The notes under the pieces: generated by a model
The model's database searches: none
Told to the model about the DNA's origin: nothing
What the model saw: the letters and a program-made list of their open reading frames with translations, nothing else
In this document: positions 59,347-64,000 of the stretch, one piece after another
How the letters are laid out: every line of letters starts with the position of its first letter
Numbering within the stretch: the first letter of the stretch is position 1
Position numbers and translations under genes: made by a program
Source of the DNA: Buddleja alternifolia
Lineage: Eukaryota; Streptophyta; Magnoliopsida; Lamiales; Scrophulariaceae
Length of the DNA: 64,000 nucleotides
Assembly: GCA_019426215.1 (NCBI GenBank)
Contig: CM033403.1
Location: 3,549,001-3,613,000, forward strand
Direction of reading: 5' to 3'

Positions 59347-59532
59347 ATTCACTCCAAAGAATTGTTAACCTAACTTTTGGGTTTTTTTTCAAATCTAGTG
59401 AAATGTCTATATGTTAGAATGAAATTCTTTCTGGGTTTTGCGGATGTAAAAATGCATTTTACGGGTATCTAAGTAATTTTTTGATATATTCATATACATA
59501 TATATATATATACACACATATATATATATATA

Positions 59533-60276
59533 GGGGAGTTGATATAAACACTCCACAAAATAATATTGACACTCCACTTTTACTTTTTTCTTAATCAATT
59601 GACAACATTGCCCATGAGTTTATGAAAGATTTTTGTCGTACTTTTTATTATAAATATATTTCTGATTATGGTGAACACTTAAATTATGGTAAAAGTAGAT
59701 TAAAAAAATATTAATCCTTTTATTGTAAGAGTCCCTTACTACTATTTTATTTCCTAATACTGTAAATAAAAGTTTGTACTCTAAGTTGTACTTTACTAAT
59801 AAATTGTACAATTTTTCAACTACTTCACTTATAAATTTTTACGAATTATATTAAATTGTAATAATGGAGCAAAAGAGAAATTGGGGAGTTGCTTTCAATT
59901 TGTATGAAATACTTGAATCAGTGATATAAAAATATTGAACAAATTTCAGGATATATCTGATTCACAACCGGCCTAATATCAACGGAAGTGATAATTTTCA
60001 CCTCTATGTTTTGCATATATAAGTTTTATATTAAAATTTAAGATTTTGTGAAGAAAAATTAAACACAAAAAGAGAACAAAACATTATTGTGCTAATTTAT
60101 CAACAAATTAGCATTTATAAGATAACTGGTATAATAAATAATTACTCAACATTATTCATTATAAGATAATACAATAATAGTTTTTCATTAATCTAGGGGC
60201 AATATAGTCAAATGTTTAAGATAAAAGTTAAAGTGGAGTGCATCTATCATTATTTGGAGTGCTAATATCAATTCCG
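59533..60276. mobile_element. Candidate TIR element in a TA-rich site
   Basis: The left end GGAGTTGATATAAACACTCC and the right end (GGAATTGATATTAGCACTCC on -) continue as inverted repeats for about 50 bp, both reaching a CACTCCACTTT block. Both sides are bordered by (TA)n runs, which hides the target duplication. The arm length fits a MULE-type or similar MITE. No coding region is present. Confidence 0.7.
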
Positions 60277-60307
<31 letters not shown>

Positions 60308-61462
60308 CTTATTTTAGTCAAGATCCTCAGTTCTAGATGTCATTCCATCTCATATTTCATTTCTCATATATACTCTACATGTATCATTTTATTTTCAAAT
60401 AAAAAATGATGCGACATTTTTGTACGTAACTTTTCTATGAAACTAGATGTAATATAGAAGCATATTTTAAAAGATATATATCTATCATTTCATAATTTAT
60501 TTAGTTCTAAAAGTTAACAAAAAAATGTTATTCGGTTTTAGTGATTATCATCGAATAAATTCTTTCTATGAGTATTAAATCATATGTTTTGTTTAAAAAA
60601 TAATAAAGCACTATTAATAATATTAATGAAATAAATTTTAAAAAATAAATTGAGAGGTAGCTATTAGGAATGAAAAATTGATTCAATTTTGTTGGTTGTC
60701 ATTGAAACATTTATTTACATGAGTATTAGATCGTTTATTTATTTTAAAATAATAGTAATAATGATTAGTTAATTTAATTAAACAGTTACTAAATAATGAC
60801 TAATACTTATTACTATAAGTCAAATGGATATAGAAAAGTTATTTTTTATTTGAATATGATTTGTAAGCTTCGTTTGAATTAATAAAGTTGGTAACTAATT
60901 TATTTTGAATTTTTTAAAATTGATGTTTTTGGATTAAGATTGATAACTATATTTATTGATTGAAATTTAATTTGATGTTATCCACATGTGCGTTTACTTG
61001 GATAGGCTCAAACGTTGTATTTTATTATATATAGATATAAGAAAGAGAACACTATTTTGAAATAAAGATCTACTAAGATCTTAATTTGCTTAGAAAGGCT
61101 TTCCATGCGATTATAATAATTCTCAGCAGCCCAAGAAACGAAAAAGAATCTAAACTCTTTGCAATCAATGGCAACAATTAATGTTCACCTCGAACTCAGT
61201 AGAATATTAATTCTTATGATGCATAAAAAACTTAGTGTTTATAGCAATTAAGGGCCACTAGCCATGTTCAAAGATAATAGAGCATTACAATTAAAAACAG
61301 ATCTAAAAGATGATACGTAGATCGGGTTATAACGTGATATTCAATGGATGCATGGCAGCGAAGATGGAGGCGCGGGTCTCGCTCTTGCGCATAAAATGAG
61401 AATGTATAAAAATCTATTTTTTTATTAAAGTTGGTGTCGGGGTTTAATCTTATATTCCAAAT
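60277..61462. other. AT-rich interval without recognised gene
   Basis: Spacer with TA microsatellite at the left end. No conserved feature or gene was recognised. Confidence 0.45.
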
Positions 61463-61471
61463 GAAAATTAA

Positions 61472-61743
61472 GGGATAATTGCATATCATACCCGTGTGAA
61501 ACATAAAACCTGCACACATTCTCCCTATATTAAAAAAATAGCTTGAAATAACCCTATGATTTTCAAAACCCTGCACGAAACCCCCAATCTGTGTTAAATT
61601 CGAGGAAGGTAGCATTCACGCGCAGTGTATTTGAAGCAGGGTTGGGGTTTCATGCAACGTTTTGAACATTTCAAGCTTTTTATAACACAGGGGAGATATG
61701 TGCAGGTTTCGTGTTTCACAAGGGTACAATATGCAATTATCCC
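61472..61743. mobile_element. Foldback MITE with perfect 9-bp target duplication
   Basis: The left arm GGGATAATTGCATATCATAC faces the right arm (GGGATAATTGCATATTGTAC on -). They continue through shared GTGAAACA, AACCTGCACA and GCTTGAAAT blocks, so nearly the whole element folds back. The nonamer GAAAATTAA occurs at 61463-61471 and 61744-61752, a perfect duplication typical of MULE-type elements. Length is 272 bp. Confidence 0.93.
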
Positions 61744-61752
61744 GAAAATTAA

Positions 61753-62301
61753 TTATAAGTTCACAAAGTATTCTCTTATAAGTATATGTACTTATGTGGC
61801 TCACATAAATGGATATTTCTATGTAACTCCTAATGTATTATTCCATGTCACTTAAACACTATTAGCACTTAATTAATTCATATAGGACAGTTAATTAAAT
61901 TGCCTTAATTAAACATCTCCATGAAATTAATTAACTAATTCCGCCTAATACTTAATTTAATCCACTAAGTGTTAATTTTCATAAGTGAGAATCACCATTA
62001 ATCAAGTTTTGCGTGTGACCTCTTAAGTTCACTAGTAAGCTAGCAATGAGACCTTTCCCATATCTTTAATTAATTATCACTTAGATAATTAGTTAAGGTC
62101 TTGAATTTAGCACCAAACTCAATTCAAGATTCTTATTGATCGTGATTCGATGTTTAGGAATGTCATTACTAAAACCTAGATGCAAGTGATTGTGAGTTGG
62201 ACCTATCCAGGTTACGATCTTCACATGAATCAAATCTTTACATCAATTTTTTAGATCCAAGTTTAGAGTTTGAGTTAGTCGAATATCTATTAACTAGGGT
62301 G
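61753..62301. other. AT-rich interval without recognised gene
   Basis: The stretch has phrases such as ACTTAATTAATTCATATAGG and GTGATTCGATGTTTAGG that could be transposon-derived, but no termini or coding region could be assigned. Confidence 0.4.
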
Positions 62302-62306
62302 ACTAC

Positions 62307-63945
62307 TGTTAGGTATATGCCCTAGATGCCAATGAGGACAAATAGTTAGATGAGGGTATCTTATTATGTTGTACAAACTATTGAGAATAAATTAATAAAG
62401 GCATTTATATTTTGTTCATATAAATCATTACGGCATCTAAATAAGTATTGAACATATAGTCCAAGTGAATAAAGGTTTGACTCTTTGCCCTTTATGGAAT
62501 AAAGACGTGGCATGGGAAGAGTCTTACACCTTATCACTTAAAAGGGTTCGCAAGTCAAAGAATCTTGATTGGGCATTAAAATTTGACTGGTATGACACAT
62601 GCTCTGTCGATGAGTGCCATTCGAACACTAAAGGGATAGTGGGAGCAGGTATCATAGATATGTCAATGGAATTGACATATTCGAACACGGCGCGTAGTAA
62701 TCCGATCACATGGGTATTTACTCAGTGACTGTCAATGATTGGATTACTGATCATAATAGTATGTGTGAGCCTTAGACCTGAGGGTTCATGATCAATGTGC
62801 TTGTGTTATTGGATCTGTTACCAGAGTAGTTAGGCCCATATCACCTGTCGGTGGGGTCGACCTCGAAGTGCGATATCAATGAGACAAGTAGCAGTTGATC
62901 AGTGATCGCCAAGATGGGATTCACTGGCTCGATAATAAACGAGAAAGTATCCTGTGCGATTATAGGCTAATGAAATTATAAGTCTTTGGCCAAAGCATAA
63001 ACAACTAACTCATGTGGGTAGTTTAGTAATTTCATTATGCTATAATCTAATGCACAGTATCAAGTTTAGTGAGTTTGACATTTTCCATGACTCTCACTTG
63101 ATCGGGATACGTCAGTGAAGGGTTTATACTCATACGGTATTTATGGTCAAGAGGTTCGTAAAATGATTCATTCATTTCGTACTCAATTAGGTTACGATGT
63201 GAGTCTACGGGACTGGCTAGGTGATACTCACATCCTTAGGTAATTCCTCCCTTTGCCAATTGAGACGAACCTAAAGAGTCGCGCTATAAGAAACGAACGG
63301 GATGTATCTTTTGTGTAAATCTTTTTGAAAAAATTAAATGGACTAATTGATTTAATTAGATTAAATCAATTAATTCAATAATTAATTTAATTAGATTAGA
63401 TTAAATTATTTAATTAGTATATTAATTAATTGGAATTAATTAATAGTATATATTATATTTAAATTGGATTTAAATTTAAATATATGCAGATGGGCTAGAA
63501 ATTAGACAAGACAATTAAAAGCCCACCCAGTCCATGGAAGCCTTATAGGGGGCGGCCATTCTAGGGTTTGGAGTAGCCTCCAACTTGTTCCACAAGCTAG
63601 TTGAGTTTAAAAAGACTCCTACATGGAACAAACCCTAAGAGAGAAGTAACAAGCTAATTACACAACACAAAAGAAAAGAACTCTCTCCCCTCTCTCCTCT
63701 CTAGCCGTCCACTCTGAGTTTCGGGATCTTTGGAAGGCTCGTTTCGCGCGAAGCTTTAGAGACAGGAGCCCTTGGAGCATTGCTGTTCTGTAGAATCAAT
63801 AAACGAATCAAAAGGGTATGTTTATTTATTCTAAATTTTGCGAAACCCATGAAAAAATCATCAGATTTATTTTTGTGATCTACCGGTAGGAATCGTCTAA
63901 TCTTCCGCTGCAATTCTCTGTTTTTACTGTACGGGATTCCTAACA
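62307..63945 (+). mobile_element. Solo LTR, copia-type family L1
   Basis: Starts TGTTAGGTATATGCCCTAGA and ends GGGATTCCTAACA. A perfect 5-bp target duplication ACTAC flanks it (62302-62306 and 63946-63950). The body matches the other L1 copies, including GGTGGGGTCGACCTCGAAGT and CTCTCCTCTCTAGCCGTCCA. No internal region is present. Length is 1639 bp. Confidence 0.95.
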
Positions 63946-64000
63946 ACTACAACTGTGTTGTAACAATAGTGACCTTCGTCATCTAAGCTAGGATCACCAA

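Overview
This window is nuclear DNA of a flowering plant. It is AT-rich, has intron-bearing genes with plant splice sites, and is dominated by nested plant transposable elements. Three protein-coding genes look intact: one type I inositol-polyphosphate 5-phosphatase with N-terminal WD40 repeats (FRA3/5PTase12-14 type, + strand, 12 exons, 18868-29740), and two GH28 polygalacturonases on the - strand (34269-37304 and 54646-57883). The polygalacturonases share an identical four-exon layout and a length of 391 residues each. The protein families point to a eudicot; I cannot name the species.

Layout. 1-6.6 kb: decayed Mutator-like (MULE) element, with a plant-mobile-domain gene on + and a MURA-type transposase on -. 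The first is split by a solo LTR with a perfect 5-bp target duplication. 7-16.7 kb: nested copia-type retrotransposon debris, all on -. It includes an LTR with an adjoining polypurine tract, another LTR with an adjoining initiator-Met-tRNA primer site, and a complete non-autonomous CACTA element inside the second LTR. 16.7-17.2 kb: organelle-derived DNA that begins inside plastid trnV-GAC. 17.7-18.6 kb: a MULE-type MITE about 300 bp upstream of the 5-phosphatase start codon. 18.9-29.7 kb: the 5-phosphatase, whose introns hold a tandem duplication and several MITEs. 30.6-33 kb: a hAT element and a decayed copia pol. 34.3-37.3 kb: polygalacturonase 1. 37.9-54 kb: a transposon field with solo LTRs, hAT-like, PIF-like and SINE-like copies. 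54.6-57.9 kb: polygalacturonase 2, with a hAT-like element in its last intron and a duplicated W-box palindrome upstream. 58.9-64 kb: more hAT and MULE MITEs and a solo LTR.

How the parts relate. The two polygalacturonases are probably a tandem duplicate pair pushed about 17 kb apart by insertions. One LTR family (about 1.6-1.8 kb, starting TGTTAG/TGTAAG and ending AACA) is present six times. Three copies are clean solo LTRs with both target duplications readable. I found no operon-like or defence-type system; the interest lies in exactly delimited insertions, their nesting order, and their positions in introns and promoters. All exon and element limits were read by eye; no alignment, transcript or database search was possible.
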